The notes beneath the pieces were generated by a model. That model did no database searches, was not told the origin of the DNA, and saw nothing but the letters and a program-made list of their open reading frames with translations. From Micropterus salmoides (Eukaryota > Chordata > Actinopteri > Centrarchiformes > Centrarchidae): a stretch of 64,000 nt of DNA. The number at the start of each line of letters is the position of its first letter. The first letter of the stretch is position 1. The DNA lies in the NCBI RefSeq assembly GCF_014851395.1, contig NW_024040152.1:20140308-20204307 (forward strand), given 5' to 3'. The position numbers and the translations under genes were made by a program. This document shows positions 11,600 to 23,013 of the stretch, piece by piece.

Positions 11600-13208
11600 A
11601 GTCAGATGACACAAGAACTGTTGGGAGGGCGGACTGCCCTGAGTGATTTTGGACTCTGTGGGTGGATTTTCTCTCGAGCCGGACTGTACCACCAGGTGTG
11701 TGCTGGAGGGAGTGGTTCTCTCAGTCCATCTTTGTGAGCATGTCTGTCATTTTGACAAAGTGTCAGGAGAAGGGGACTTTGGCTTTGCAGCAGCTGCGGC
11801 CAAGTGCTCTGCTTTCTTGTCTTGCTTTTTAGACAGGGTTTGGAGCAGGCGCTTGAGCGCTCTAATTTCCTCCTTACTAAAAGTGGGTGTGTCAGATTCA
11901 CCTTCAGTGTCATCGCTATTTGTGTCTCTATAGTGGGATTTCTGGAGTGTAGCTCTCTGAGGTCGCCTGTCCCAATTGTTTTGGGATTTGTGATGCTTGT
12001 GTCCCCCCCTCTGTTGAAAGAGGCGGGTTTCACAGCAGTTGGGCGTGTAACTGGGCCGATGGGTATCAGGCCTCAGATGATTTTGGCTCTTGTCAGGCCA
12101 AGATGGCTCTGAGTGACGTCGACCATGCTCATTTTGCTGTGGCAGGCTGCCCCTCTGCTTCTGGCTTGGTCTGTAGGTCTGGGAGGTGATGCAGGTTGAC
12201 GCAGGTGTTTCAAGACCAGGAGCTCATTTTGGCTTCACCTGTAGGGAATTGATGCTGAGAGTGAGGACACCATGGGGCTCAGAATGCATCGTCATGTTGA
12301 GTCTCTGCTTTTCAAATCCTTTTGTAGCTAACTCACGTAGCTGTCGACTGGTTTGGGTGCGTGGGCAGGCTGCCACACCCAGATGGTGACTGGTAGTGGG
12401 GTGGAGGTTTTGGATGAAAAGATATTTGAAGTTTAACTCTTCCTCCATATCTGGCTCATTTTTGGTACCAAAGTACGCTTGTCTGAGGCGGTTGTAGTAC
12501 TGCTGAGGAGGTTTTGGCCTCCCTTGCTTAACAGCAAGTGCAGCTGTTAGACCTGATTGTGCTGTCAAATCAGAATATTCCTCTACCAGTGCCTGGCAGA
12601 GTAAGTCATAATCTTGTCTGACATACCTAGGCTGGCGTTAAATAAAGCTGCTGACTTCTCGACTAGATATCACCTTGATCAGGTAAATCTTGTCGTCAGT
12701 GGTGGCAGCAGGGAATTTCTGCAAGTAGTATTCTGTATCTTTTAGATAGATACTGATAGATCCACTCTAACTCCTTTTCTTGCTGAAAGAGTGAATGTTC
12801 AAGCTGATTGGTCTTTTCCTTCAGCTCAATTTTCTTCTCATCGACACCACCCTCCTCTGGGAGGTGGCGAGGAGCTTGTAGGTCAGTGATGCGTTCTTCC
12901 GCTTCACTTAGCGACTGTTTGGTGTTTTCAAGCTGCTGTTCAAGCTGGTGCGTGTGCTTAGATTGGGCAGACATTACAATAGCTAGTTTTCCTAGCATCT
13001 GGGACAAGGATTTGTCCTTTGAGGAAGTGGCTCGAGCAGTTATTACCAGCTCTGCAAAAATTGTTTCAAGGTCCAACGCATCGGTGCCTTGTATTTGGCT
13101 TGAGTAGCCAGGTACCAAATTCTCAGTCATGTGTGCCAAGATGGAGTCAAAGTTTTCCATTGGGTCACCCCCACTGGCTGCCACTAAGCGTGGGTCTGCC
13201 ATGTTCAA
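11600..13208 (-). pseudogene. LTR-retroelement gag remnant
   Basis: The minus-strand frame from 13208 (MNMADPRLVAASGG) carries a long Gln/Glu/Lys-rich coiled-coil-like region to about 12750. A second frame, 12568-12224, has capsid-like sequence (YYNRLRQAYFG, then LFIQNLHP and HHLGVAACPRT) as in retroelement Gag capsid C-terminal domains. Sequence to about 11600 is Lys/Ser/Gln-rich and broken. At least one frameshift separates the two main parts. Gag would form the particle. It lies between the primer-binding site at 15404-15420 and the integrase piece at 7430-7975, in the order expected for a minus-strand element. Confidence 0.7.
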
Positions 13209-15403
13209 AGGCAGGAACTCAGGAAGTTTGGTTAAGGACTTTGGTGTGAGTCCAAATCAGACAACAAACAAGTGTGTCAACTCAGAGGATATGCATTAAA
13301 ATAAAAAAAATGGGTGTTGCTTCTATAGCTTCCTGGAGCTGTTGATGTTCCTTTAAGTTAATTTGGAAGGTTGGAATCTGAAGAAAAGAAGGATCAAAAT
13401 CAAATCTATGGACTCTCAGTTATACAATTTGCTTTAGTAAAATCAGAAGTGGACTACAGGTGTTAGCTGGTACAGCAGACCTAAGCCAGTCAGTTAAGCA
13501 GAGTTTCAGCTAGTGTGTTTACTAATTGAGGAAAAAAGGGAATGTCAGGTTGGAGAAAGCTGACTTTCAAGTCAGACTTAAATGACCAAACTGAAAAAAA
13601 ATTTTTTTAGGAAAAATGAAATTAAATCACACTTGGGATCAAAGTTAAATGCTATGACAATCAAAGCTCAAAGTCATTGAAGATTGAAGTCAAAGTTGAA
13701 AAAAAAATTGGGAAAAATGAAAATTTGAGATAAAAAATAATTTAATTTCTAAAATCAAAGTTCAAAGTCAATGAGAATAAATTTAAAGTTCAAAGTTAAA
13801 TTAACAAAAATCCCAAGTTGATTAAAGTAGATCAAAATCAAAAATGATTCAACTGAAAGTCTTAATTACCCTTTGGTAATTATCAAGTTATCAAAATTCC
13901 GTCCAAATTACATTTACAATGAATAGGGATTAAAGAAAGTGAAGTGGAAAGCAATCAATCCCACTTATCAAGCTTAATGTGGGTTTCAGAATTCCAAATT
14001 CAAATCAAGATGTTATTCTGTATTTATCTTATTCCTGCAAGGATCAAAAATAATAGCACTACAGAAAAGGCTTCAAAATGACAAAGTCAAAATCAGGGAT
14101 ATTGCAGCAGTAATGAGAATAAAGCTTTTTATTCAAAAACAGCTGGATAAGCAAATCTTTGAATAAAAGATTGCATCAAAGATTGCATCAAAATTAATAG
14201 AACTACTCAGTGTAATTCTAGGTTAGGGTACAAAATTGGCTCAGCACCTTGTTACAAGCAAACACCCAATAGATCTTTAAAAGTTAGCAGGTATTCGGGG
14301 GGCAGCCTGTGCTCTATCCTACACTTAAGGAGTAACACTCCTTATTAATTTAACCTGAGAGTCAAAATAACAAAATTGATCACCAGAGTCTGGTTTAATT
14401 CACTCGATTCAAATGCTCACTTCTGCCACTAGTGACGCTGAAGTCGATTTAATGCAATTTATTCCGCCAGCCAGTAGGGGAGCTGTGGCTCCGCTAGGGC
14501 GCGGCCTATTTCTCAATGTTGAAGAAGAAGCAGCTTCCTCTCTTGGTCCTCGGACCCAACAGCTCTTAACTTCAGGCTAACGCAGTTAGCAGACCGTTGT
14601 TGCAGCAACGGCAATAATTCAGAACATTCCGGACTCAACACCACTCCCGCTCAAAAGGGGAAGAGGATTCACTTGTTTAGCTAAATGATTCAGCTTGCTT
14701 TCAAGCTTCGATTTAGCGTTAGCTTAGCTCGGTAGGTACAACGCTACCGACTATTTGGCGTCTTCACGCCTGTGACTCCACTGCTAGAGGCAGCTTTACC
14801 CTATTTAAGTAGCTAGTTTAAATAGATACGGGAGCTTTGCTTATAACATAACAATCCATGGCTCAGCTGTCAGTCTGTTATTTATAGCCGCAAACAAATC
14901 ACATTGGCACAGCGCAATTCTTATAGGTTTAAAATTATCTCAATAAATTCACAATATCAGGTCGAGTTTCTCTCAACCAAAACGGCATTTTATCCGCTCG
15001 TCAGCGGCAATTGCATGTAGCTGTAGCTCAGACTTCTCATCAAATGGTGACGTTCATTCGAATTCATTCAGTATTAACATTAGCTCGGTTGGACCCTCAA
15101 AGCTCAGCTCACTAACAGATCTGTACTGAACATCAAGGAACAATGGACGCGGCAGCCAAAACAAGTTGCACAAAGCATTTCATTTCATTTCATAAGAATA
15201 CGGCCAAAATTCACACACACTTTCAGCATTTAGGTTAGACAGTTAAAAGGGGAGATGGGACATTCTCAGGGAGCAACTCACTGGGCGATAATTATTTCAG
15301 TGGCAAAATTAAAAATTTGTAGTGAAATGTTTTTGACAGGGACTAATTAATAATTTCTCAGTGTCAAGGCTGTGTGTATTGTCCATTCTAGTGTGTATCA
15401 AGG
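13209..15403 (-). mobile_element. Long untranslated leader of the minus-strand LTR element
   Basis: About 2.2 kb separates gag from the primer-binding site with no convincing coding region. 13640-13830 contains degenerate AAGTTCAAAGTCAA-type repeats. A GC-richer block lies at 14460-14560. The length is unusual for a leader, and part of it may be later insertion. Confidence 0.45.
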
Positions 15404-15420
15404 CCTCACACGGGGCACCA
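15404..15420 (-). promoter_or_regulatory. Primer-binding site, elongator tRNA-Met type
   Basis: The plus strand reads CCTCACACGGGGCACCA, which equals the 3' end of vertebrate elongator tRNA-Met including CCA. On the minus strand it is therefore a 17-base primer-binding site beginning TGGTGCCCCG. It lies two bases from the LTR edge at 15423, the standard place for starting minus-strand DNA synthesis. Confidence 0.85.
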
Positions 15421-15422
15421 TT

Positions 15423-16234
15423 TGTAGCAGGTCTAAAGCTACATATACTTTTTAATAAATTTATGAGAATACCCAATTATGAATTTTAATATTCAGAAAA
15501 TATTAATCCATGAATCTCTCGTTTCAGGGCACCACCGGAGTTGTTATTAACCCAGATTCTCCGGACCTCTGGGTAGCATTTTAATAATTATACAATTATT
15601 CCTAGTGATCAGTTAATAATTGCTCAGTTATCTTAAATCAGTCAGTCAGTCTCATATGGAAGGGGTAAATTCTCTTAGACTTAGACTTAGAAATAGGAAA
15701 CACACACAATTCCTTGGTTACAGTGAATTTATTACTTAACTAAGGTGATATAAAATGCGGTTAAATACACTAAAGAAATAAACAATGGCTAAACAACAAG
15801 AATGGAGGTCTATGGTGGGAGAATTTGACTCATACGGCAACGCCGGGCGTGTGCCGAAGCGCCGTTGAAGAGTCAGGAACAATCAGAGCACAAAGAACAA
15901 GAGAAGAGAGTGAACGACGTTGTGTGCTTTTGTTGGTTGGGGCGTGGTTCCCCAGAGGGCAGTCCTTAGTTTCCCGCAGGGCAGGCCGTTTCCGGTTTCC
16001 AGAGGGACTGTTTTTCTAAACTTTTAATATGTCTAAAAAAAAAAAAGAAAAGAAAATCTATTTGCGCGTATTATAATCAAATATCTTCCCAATCAAACCT
16101 CATTTGTTAAACAGTTGTGCTGTTCTAAGTTTAAGCATTTGGTAACAGGAAAACAATTGTCAGTAATTAGACCTTAAAGGGTTAGCATTTCAGAATAATA
16201 TCAGAGGAGAGGAACTTAACTATTGGCTGTTACA
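15423..16234 (-). mobile_element. 5' LTR of the minus-strand retroelement, about 812 bp
   Basis: On the minus strand it starts TGTAACAG and ends CTGCTACA, giving 8-base inverted ends with one mismatch. The right edge (15423) adjoins the primer-binding site. No partner 3' LTR is found left of the integrase fragment, so the element lacks its 3' end. The exact outer edge (16234) is chosen from the TG...CA ends and is not confirmed by a target duplication. Confidence 0.7.
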
Positions 16235-16391
16235 CGTTCTTAGAGAAAATAAGCAAGACACATGAATGGCATCAGATTATTGGACATGATAAATACCGAG
16301 TGACATTTATACATTAAACGGCATTTCAGCTGATGGCATGTAATACTTATTTCGTCCAGTTGGGGGAGCTCAGGTTACATGAGGATAGCTC

Positions 16392-17075
16392 TGTTGTGGT
16401 CGCAGCCCAGCTGACGGTGAGTGTCCTGGTTTTTTTCTCCTTTATCAGTTTTTCTGCTTTTTCCTTGGTTTTCTGTTCCCTGCCTGCCTCCCTGTGTTTT
16501 CTCCCCTGTGTGCTCTCTCTCTCTCCCTCTGCTCCTGAGCCCAGCCAACTACCTGCACCTGCATCTCATCAGCCACCGCGTCAGCCTGCCACACCTGCCA
16601 GTAATCACCTCATGCCTGCCTGTATTTCAACCCCGGTTCTCCACACCATCCTCGCTTGATCGTCGTTGCTCCATACCCGGTGCCACCTCCATGTTCAGGC
16701 TTTCATGTTTCTTGTTTTTTCACGTTTTCCCTGTGCTTTGTCGCCGTCACCTCTAACCCTGTCTCTCTGTCTGTTTCCCTCCCAGGTACACTCACCCTCA
16801 TCCTCCGTTCGGCTGGGCTCATCCACCGGCCCTCTCCTCCTCAGACTTCCCTCACGGCGTCCTCCCTGTTCCCCCGCCTCACCTCGCTTCCTCGGCCCCT
16901 GTGTTCCCCGGCGCCCTGGCCCCCTGTCTCCTTGGTTCCCCGTGCCTGTGTTTCCCCGACGTCCTCCTCTCCCTCCACTCCAGTCCCTCTCACCCTTTAT
17001 CCCTCAATAAACCTCCTTCCCTCAGAGTGCTGCTTTTGGGTCCTCTCTGTCCACACACCACACAACCCCATAACA
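16392..17075 (+). mobile_element. Solo LTR, 684 bp family, plus orientation, 5-bp TSD
   Basis: It starts TGTTGTGGTCGCAGCC and ends ACAACCCCATAACA, flanked by a perfect AGCTC duplication (16387-16391 and 17076-17080). AATAAA lies at 17006-17011, near the 3' end. The reverse complement of 18011-18694 is the same family at the same length. No internal retroelement sequence adjoins it. Confidence 0.9.
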
Positions 17076-17080
17076 AGCTC

Positions 17081-17700
17081 TGATTAATCCTAAAATAATA
17101 TTCTCAGGAGCTGGGAAATTCAGTTACTTAACCTTAAATTAAGTAAAATAGTATAACAGTGAGTTAAAATTAAACACATTTTTAAATTACCTTCAACAGC
17201 ATGCAGCAAAATAAGAGAGTTCCAAATTACTTTGCTAGTGCTTTGTCTTACAAACTTGCCATCATTATCACTCCAAAACTGTAGCCTAGTCTTAAACTTG
17301 TGAGTCTGTGTCTCTCTCTTTCTGGTGTAGCATAGGCTGTGCAGGGTGAATTGAGGAATGTGCTCCACCCCCCACACCTCCCTCTGCTTTCTCAATGAGT
17401 CGTGTTGTGTGTTTAACTGTCATCTTCAGGTAATCTTGTAGACCAGTTATGAAATAGTGTTATCTATAACCCCAGACTCCGGATGTTAAAAAGGGTCTGG
17501 TTTTATCAGAGTTCGTTTTTGAAACAGGAACCTATTTTTATCAGCCGGAGACAAGAGTTTGGAACTACAGACTATATAATAATATGGTTGTACCAGAAGT
17601 AACGGTCCCCAACCCCTCACCAGTTATCTCCCACATGCTGTCACATACAAAATAAGAGGGTGGGCAGAGTTACCGTGAGACTAGGAGGGGTTACCATAGA
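17081..17700. other. No gene recognised; edge of the Polinton remnant
   Basis: This lies between the first solo LTR and the first Polinton-associated frame. I looked for a Polinton terminal inverted repeat and saw no clear one; the other end of the element is lost, so a repeat cannot be paired. Confidence 0.4.
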
Positions 17701-17703
17701 CCA

Positions 17704-19094
17704 ATGATGGGAGTCTGTGAAAATAAAAGGAGTCCATTTAGTCATTCAGAAACATATAACAAAACTATTCCAAAACAACCTAAACATGAGCAAGAGAGCA
17801 GCCAATTCGAAGATGATCAGCCAGACACCTGTAAAGAGTTATCAAAACTCAACCCCGGGAGGAGCCCCAAAGAAACGAGTGTTGTATTTGAGTTGGATCC
17901 AGACGCCGCCCCCCGATACACTTCATGAGGAATGGAATTTAGATTCAGGACGTGTCTGGGGGTATGCGTTCAATTATGATGTAAATGAACTTTGTTTTTA
18001 CCAGTTGGAGTGTTATGGGATTGCGTGGTGTGTGGACAGAGAGGACCCAAATGCAGCACTCTGAGGGAAGGAGGTTTATTGAGGGAAAAAGGGTGAGAGG
18101 GACTGGAGTAGAGGGAGAGGAGGACGTCGGGGAAACACAGGCACGGGGAACCAAGGAGACAGGGGGCCAGGGCGCCGGGGAACACAGGGGCCGAGGAAGC
18201 GAGGTGAGGCGGGGGAACAGGGAGGACGCCGTGAGGGAAGTCCGAGGAGGAGTGGGCCAGTGGATGAGCCCAGCCGAACGGAGGACGAGGGTGAGTGTAC
18301 CTGGGAGGGAAACAGACAGAGAGACAAGGTTAGGGAAGACAGCGACAAGGCACAGGGTAAATGTGAAAAAACAAGAAACGCGAAAGCCTGAACGTGGGGG
18401 TGGCACCGGGTATGGAGCAACGACGATCAAGCGAGGATGGTGTGGAGAACCGGGGTTGAAATACAGGCAGTCATGAGGTGATTATTGGCAGGTGTGGCAG
18501 GCTGACGAGGTGGCTGATGGGATGCAGGTGCAGGTAGTTGGCTGGGCTCAGGAGCAGAGGGAGAGAGAGCACACAGGGGAGAAAACACAGGGAGGCAGGC
18601 AGAGAACAGAAAACCAAGGAAAAAAAAGCAGAAAAACTGATAAAAAGGAGAAAAAACCAGGACACTCACCGTCAGCTGGGCTGCCACCACAACATGGAGA
18701 AAGGTGAAACATTTGGACCCCTCACAGCAAAAGCAACGCTCACATCAACGGACTGGGCTGTGCTGACTGTTGGTTTTAAACAATCTCAAAACAGCGACGT
18801 CCAACAAACCTGCTACAAAAGACAAGCAGACTCAAACAACGGTGAGAATCAAGCAGGAAGTTCCACCCGTGTTTGTTCCTAAAGAAAATTGTTTCCTGTA
18901 GTGTTTGGGAGACAAAAAGCTCAGCTTCCGGCAGATGGTTCTACCGTGCAAGCTATCAGAAGAGCGAAGGAGATGAAGCCTTGGATGAATTTGTCTTGCA
19001 GTATTTCAATACTGAATGTGGCGTGTTTCAGACTTCATTAAGGATACCTGTCGAGGTTTGGATGGAAATGATGTTTGAAAAGCAGAAAAGCTAA
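17704..19094 (+). pseudogene. Polinton-associated ORFs of unknown function, split by a solo LTR
   Basis: Frames at 17717-18010 and 18700-18880 lie in one reading frame once the LTR and one copy of the TGGAG duplication are ignored, so the LTR landed inside an open frame. The first part is basic (starting MKIKGVHLVIQ) and contains WNLDSGRVWGYAFNYD. A further frame at 18873-19094 has RWFYRASYQKSEGD. I do not recognise a family. The assignment to the Polinton rests on position and strand, next to the recognised genes at 19458-20674. Confidence 0.4.
18011..18694 (-). mobile_element. Solo LTR, 684 bp family, minus orientation, 5-bp TSD
   Basis: On the plus strand it starts TGTTATGGG and ends CCACCACAACA, with a perfect TGGAG duplication (18006-18010 and 18695-18699). 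It is the reverse complement of the LTR at 16392-17075, identical in length and differing at few positions by eye. Its reversed poly(A) signal reads TTTATTG near 18076. It interrupts a Polinton-associated frame, so it is younger than the Polinton. Confidence 0.9.
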
Positions 19095-19457
19095 AAGATC
19101 TCTTCAAAAAAAGTCAGACCACCTGGGAGATTCTGCAAATGAAAAAGACTCTAACGTTCACAGAAGACTCCTCCTCCAACAACGCCCCCTAAGCCCGCCC
19201 CTAAGAAAACACAATTTAAAGGAGGACAAATTCTGAAACACCATGTCTTCGAACCAGCAGACTCATAGAAAAAGCAACTCTCTACCTCTTCTATCACATC
19301 CAGGGTCAGAGGAAACCCTCGAGATAGATTACAGATGAGTATATTAGCTCAACAAATATTTCCCGGACAAAAAGCCTTTTTCTTCCTCATGGCTATTTAA
19401 AAAAAACCCCACCAGTGGCCTGTTGTCTATCTTCCCAAATCAAAGTCCTGATCCAAC

Positions 19458-19783
19458 ATGTCAGCACTTTTAAAAAGGAATGCGCCTTTACTGAGGGCTA
19501 TGTCGCCTCAAAAGCGTAAAGATATTCTCAACAATTGCTCATCGGACTTTCTTCAGTCATTGTGTGAACTCTCTTTGAATCTTTTAAAAGGAAACATTCC
19601 TATGACCTCAGCTCAATATAACAAACTCAGAAAACAAAAGAAAATTATAAGGTTGCTGGCTAATAAAAAAAACAAGTCTTAAAACCAAACATAAGGCTCT
19701 GACAAAACAGTCTGGAGGCTTTCTGTTACCTCTTCTTTCAACAATCCTTCCTGTCATTCTGGGAGGGCTAATTAATAGATAAA
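19458..19783 (+). pseudogene. Polinton small basic protein plus hydrophobic tail
   Basis: 19458-19682 encodes 74 residues rich in Lys/Arg (starting MSALLKRNAPLLRAM, ending near RLLANKKNKS). In the next frame, 19684-19783, a short stretch ends with a hydrophobic run PLLSTILPVILGGLINR. In related fish elements such a basic part is followed by a hydrophobic tail, so a one-base frameshift at about 19683 may have split one gene. Basic peptides of this kind are thought to be virion or DNA-condensing proteins; that role is inference here. Confidence 0.55.
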
Positions 19784-19785
19784 TC

Positions 19786-20674
19786 ATGAGTCAGAAAATG
19801 TTTTTGGTGACGCCTCAGCAACTAAACCGGCTGAATCATTCTGTACCATCTGCATCCAACGCTGAAACAATGAGACATACGGTAGAAAATGATTTGGATG
19901 AAAAAATGAGGGCAATACTAAACGAGGATGGTATGAACGCTTATGAAAAAATTAAGAAATACAATGCCCTGCTGCAAAGATACCTAGCTCTGGTCAAACA
20001 AGGAGAGAAGGAAGAACGCCACATTACTCTGACAGTAGCTAAAGATTCTGAGGCACTGAAGCAGTGAGTAGGAGAAGAAGAAGAAGAAGAAGAAGAAAAA
20101 GACAAGAAACTGGATGAAACAGCAAGGGAGGTTGTACAAAACTTGCCGGCTCGCTATCGTAACAATGCACAGTACATCATAAAGAAATTAACCAAGAGCC
20201 GAGGTGGGTGGACTCCCAGGGGAGAGTTTGTGTATAACGGAGATGTTGTGAAAGGTTCACACCTGCTAGACTTGTTTAAAAGTCTGACCGTCTCCCTTAA
20301 AAAAGCCTCCTAAGGGTTGGACAGGCTTTTTGAATACTTTGTCAGAACTCAACATCCCTTTATCAATGATGAGTAACCCTCAAGCTCGAGAGCAATATAG
20401 GCAACTTCAAACGGTAGGACCCCGGGAAGATGAGGAGGAGGTGATGTCCCTGCCGATAAAGAAGGGAAGAAGGAAAAAGCTGACACCCCGGGCCCCTCGC
20501 AGGGATGCAGAGGATGATGAGACACCGCCCTTACTATTTAAGAAGGGAAGAAAACACAGACGAGCATCTTTAACCCCCCAGTGGGAAGAGGTGGAAGCCT
20601 CGCCACCCTCAAGAAGAGAAAAAAGAAATAAACTCACCCCCCTTGCTCCACGATGGCTTAATTTTAACCCATAA
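19786..20674 (+). pseudogene. Polinton-type conserved gene, broken by stop and frameshift
   Basis: 19786-20064 gives a helical segment starting MSQKMFLVTPQQLNRL. A TGA at 20065-20067 interrupts the frame, which then continues through a poly-Glu stretch encoded by an (AAG)n run (about 20078-20100) to a conserved-looking domain (TPRGEFVYNGDVVKGSHLLD) ending near 20313. A one-base shift joins this to 20330-20674, which is Lys/Arg/Pro-rich with a repeated KKGRRKKLTPRAP-like motif. It looks like one gene with two lesions. Members of this type recur in fish Polintons and adintovirus-like elements beside capsid genes; the function is not known to me. Confidence 0.55.
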
Positions 20675-20721
20675 TAAAAACAATTAAAACTAAAGTTATT
20701 TGTCTCAAGATGCATCTTTAT

Positions 20722-21264
20722 TTATAACTTGTAACAGTCTTTGAACATTTGTAAAGAACAAACTGTGTGGTGAAAAGATGCGGCTCTTTGTTGCCTCATA
20801 CAACGTTGATATTTTTTTACAAAATTTGATGCCATAGAATCATTTCTTGTAAAATAATCATGATACAAAGACAGCACATTCTCAAAAGATAGACCGCAGG
20901 CTCGATGACACAAATAGAACACACAATGCTGACCACATGTGGTACACAGGGTATGCTGAAACTGTTGTGTATGATATGAAATGGTTTCACAGCGTTTTTT
21001 TTAAAATTCCAAGATACTTTTGGGGTAATGTGAAAACTCTGGTGAGAATCCAAAAGAATCAAAAAAGCTAGCTTTCTGGCCATCCTCAAGAGTGAGCGCC
21101 AGCCAGTGCTCCCCAGGTTCGTGTGCAGGGTGGGTGTTAACTATCATGTAAGCAGGTAGTCTAAAGGACTGTCTCAGTAAAGGTAACTGATCCGAAGCCC
21201 ACACGCCACAAAAGATATCTCCAAGTAAATGTTGCAATATTCCTTCCAATTCATGGTTGTTCAT
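20722..21264 (-). pseudogene. Polinton adenain-like cysteine protease, frameshifted
   Basis: 21264-21001 encodes the front of an adenovirus-type (C5) cysteine protease. It has the catalytic His-Trp in GEHWLALTLED and the FFDSFG stretch with the acidic residue. A run of eight T at about 20994-21001 breaks the frame. Downstream another frame has CGQHCVFYL, carrying the Gln and the nucleophile Cys, and runs to a stop at 20722. All catalytic positions are visible but not in one frame. In Polintons this enzyme is expected to mature capsid proteins. It follows the capsid gene on the same strand. Confidence 0.75.
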
Positions 21265-21390
21265 ATTGCCTTAGAAATAGTCCACCAACACTTGTCGTTT
21301 TGAATTTATTTCCAGAATAGATTTGTAACACGCGTAAACAATGAGAGTTGTGGTATGAGGTAAGGGTACTCGGAATCTCATTTCAAGTCT

Positions 21391-22479
21391 TTAACTTCCG
21401 TTGGAAGTGTCGCTGTTTTCACTGGCATTGAGGTTGAAAACAAACAAAGAGACAAAGAGTAACCTTGCTGAAATTCTTCCTGGTTGATGCTCAGAGGTAA
21501 ATCTTTTAGATGTCTCCCTGTGGCGGTAAACATATTATAAAATTCTCGGACAGACAACCCGTGGTTAAATTGAGGCTGGAAAGCTTTGGCTGGGACTTGT
21601 CTCCCGTCCTGAGCATTGTGTGTTCTACAGTGCCATGTATTCTACATCATTGTGGATAAAATTGAAGGGTGACAGGTCTCTCTTTCCTGTGAAGGCTTCG
21701 TGGTTTACCATGGCAATAACTAGATATTTAGGTAACGTTCCTAGGAAGAGATTTTCTTGGTTGCATATCCGTGAATTTGCGGGTATAGAATAGGTTTTGA
21801 CATTCACACAGGATAAGGGGTAGAGGGCATTGCCCCTCATTAAGGCCGATGCATGACCTAATCGCACAGCTGGGGATACAGTGACTTTCTTAACAAACAG
21901 AGAGGCCCCCAGTATTTTTAATCTGTAAGTACTGGCAGCCCCAGCCATGAGAGAAAAGGCATCGCTAGCCCTGGTTAGCTTAATTCTTAAATCCACAGAG
22001 TTCAGGAGAAGTCTCTCGCTGAAAAAAATGTCACTATGAAGAGGGCCCAACAGGTGTACCTCCTTAGATTCTTCACTGAATTGAGCTCTCTGTACTAATC
22101 CTTTGTTTGGCCCATTATTTATCACAACGGAGTCCATAGACCCCGCTGTGTCTTTGTAAAATAATCCGGCGGTGAACTGGCTTTTTAGAGTATCTTCAGA
22201 ATAGTTGAGCAGGGTTTCGATCATTGCTCTGTAGGGGTGCGTAGCGCTGGACTGTGAAATCAGTCTATCTCCCAAAATAACGTCGCATTGGCTGAAGATT
22301 GTATTTAGGGGATAATTGATGAGACCCACAGAGGCATCATTAGCCAGGTCTGATCCATCCGCATTCATAATTTTCAAGCGCAGGTGTAACAGGGTGTCGT
22401 TCAAATCCAAATATTTTTCCCCATCACTGGGGATAAAAAATTCAACGGGACCTCCATCAGTAATGGCTGACAGAGGCAT
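21391..22479 (-). pseudogene. Polinton/adintovirus-type major capsid protein
   Basis: 22479-21625 gives 284 residues (starting MPLSAITDGGPVEFFIPSD) of the double-jelly-roll capsid family of Polintons. Fish databases often carry relatives under the name F54H12.2-like. Recognisable parts are the N-terminal DGGPVEFFIP and NYPLNTIFSQCDVILGD, and the late TLPKYLVIAMV. A frameshift at about 21625 moves the C-terminal 78 or so codons to another frame, which stays open to a TAA at 21393-21391. Apart from that single lesion the gene looks intact and of near full length. It would build the virion shell. Confidence 0.8.
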
Positions 22480-22647
22480 GACTTATGTGTAAATCTTTTC
22501 ATCGATGGAGAGCTGTGTCATAGGAGCTGAAAATAAATCCAATTCCCCCATAGTGCATTCGGCCGATTTGTGATGTAAAAGAGACATCTTTTCTAAAATA
22601 TATCAGAGGCCCTTCTGCTAGTGTGCTTCCTCTTGGTCTTACTTTTT
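22480..22647 (-). other. Spacer between virion-type genes
   Basis: Short region between the capsid gene and the upstream virion-type ORF on the minus strand. No independent gene is recognised. Confidence 0.4.
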
Positions 22648-23013
22648 TCAACTGATCTTTTTCTTTTTGTCTGCCCCGCTTTTACACGCCGCCCTGGCAG
22701 TCTCTTCCTTGCTCAACACCATCATGCTGCCTGATCCTTCTTGAACACCTTGGGCCGATCGATCACCTAATTTACCAACGGCGTGGGTTATCACCTCTGA
22801 GGCTATGTTTTTAGCCGCTGATTTAAGATGAGGCTTAGCAATGGCAAAACCTCTTTTCATCAGCGGCACAACAAAACAAAATAATTTTGAGAATATAGAC
22901 CCTATGCCTCTCCCGTACATCACGGGAGCCCCGCTAAAACCAGGGAGAGCGCCCCCTACTTGATTTTCATAATAGCTCACAAAACAGTGAGGATCGCGGG
23001 TATGATGTATCAT
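22648..23013 (-). CDS. Polinton virion-associated ORF, Gly-rich and basic
   Basis: An open frame of 121 residues starting MIHHTRDPHCFVSYYENQVG. It has a Gly-rich segment (GALPGFSGAPVMYGRGIGS), a hydrophobic or amphipathic helix region (FSKLFCFVVPLMKRGFAIA) and a basic C-terminus ending in repeated Lys. Its start overlaps the end of the upstream frame by four bases (ATGA), as in compact viral gene blocks. It resembles small membrane-active or core virion proteins by composition only. No disrupting lesion is seen in this frame, though it may not be expressed. Confidence 0.5.
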   Translation of the reverse strand: MIHHTRDPHCFVSYYENQVGGALPGFSGAPVMYGRGIGSIFSKLFCFVVPLMKRGFAIAKPHLKSAAKNIASEVITHAVGKLGDRSAQGVQEGSGSMMVLSKEETARAACKSGADKKKKIS

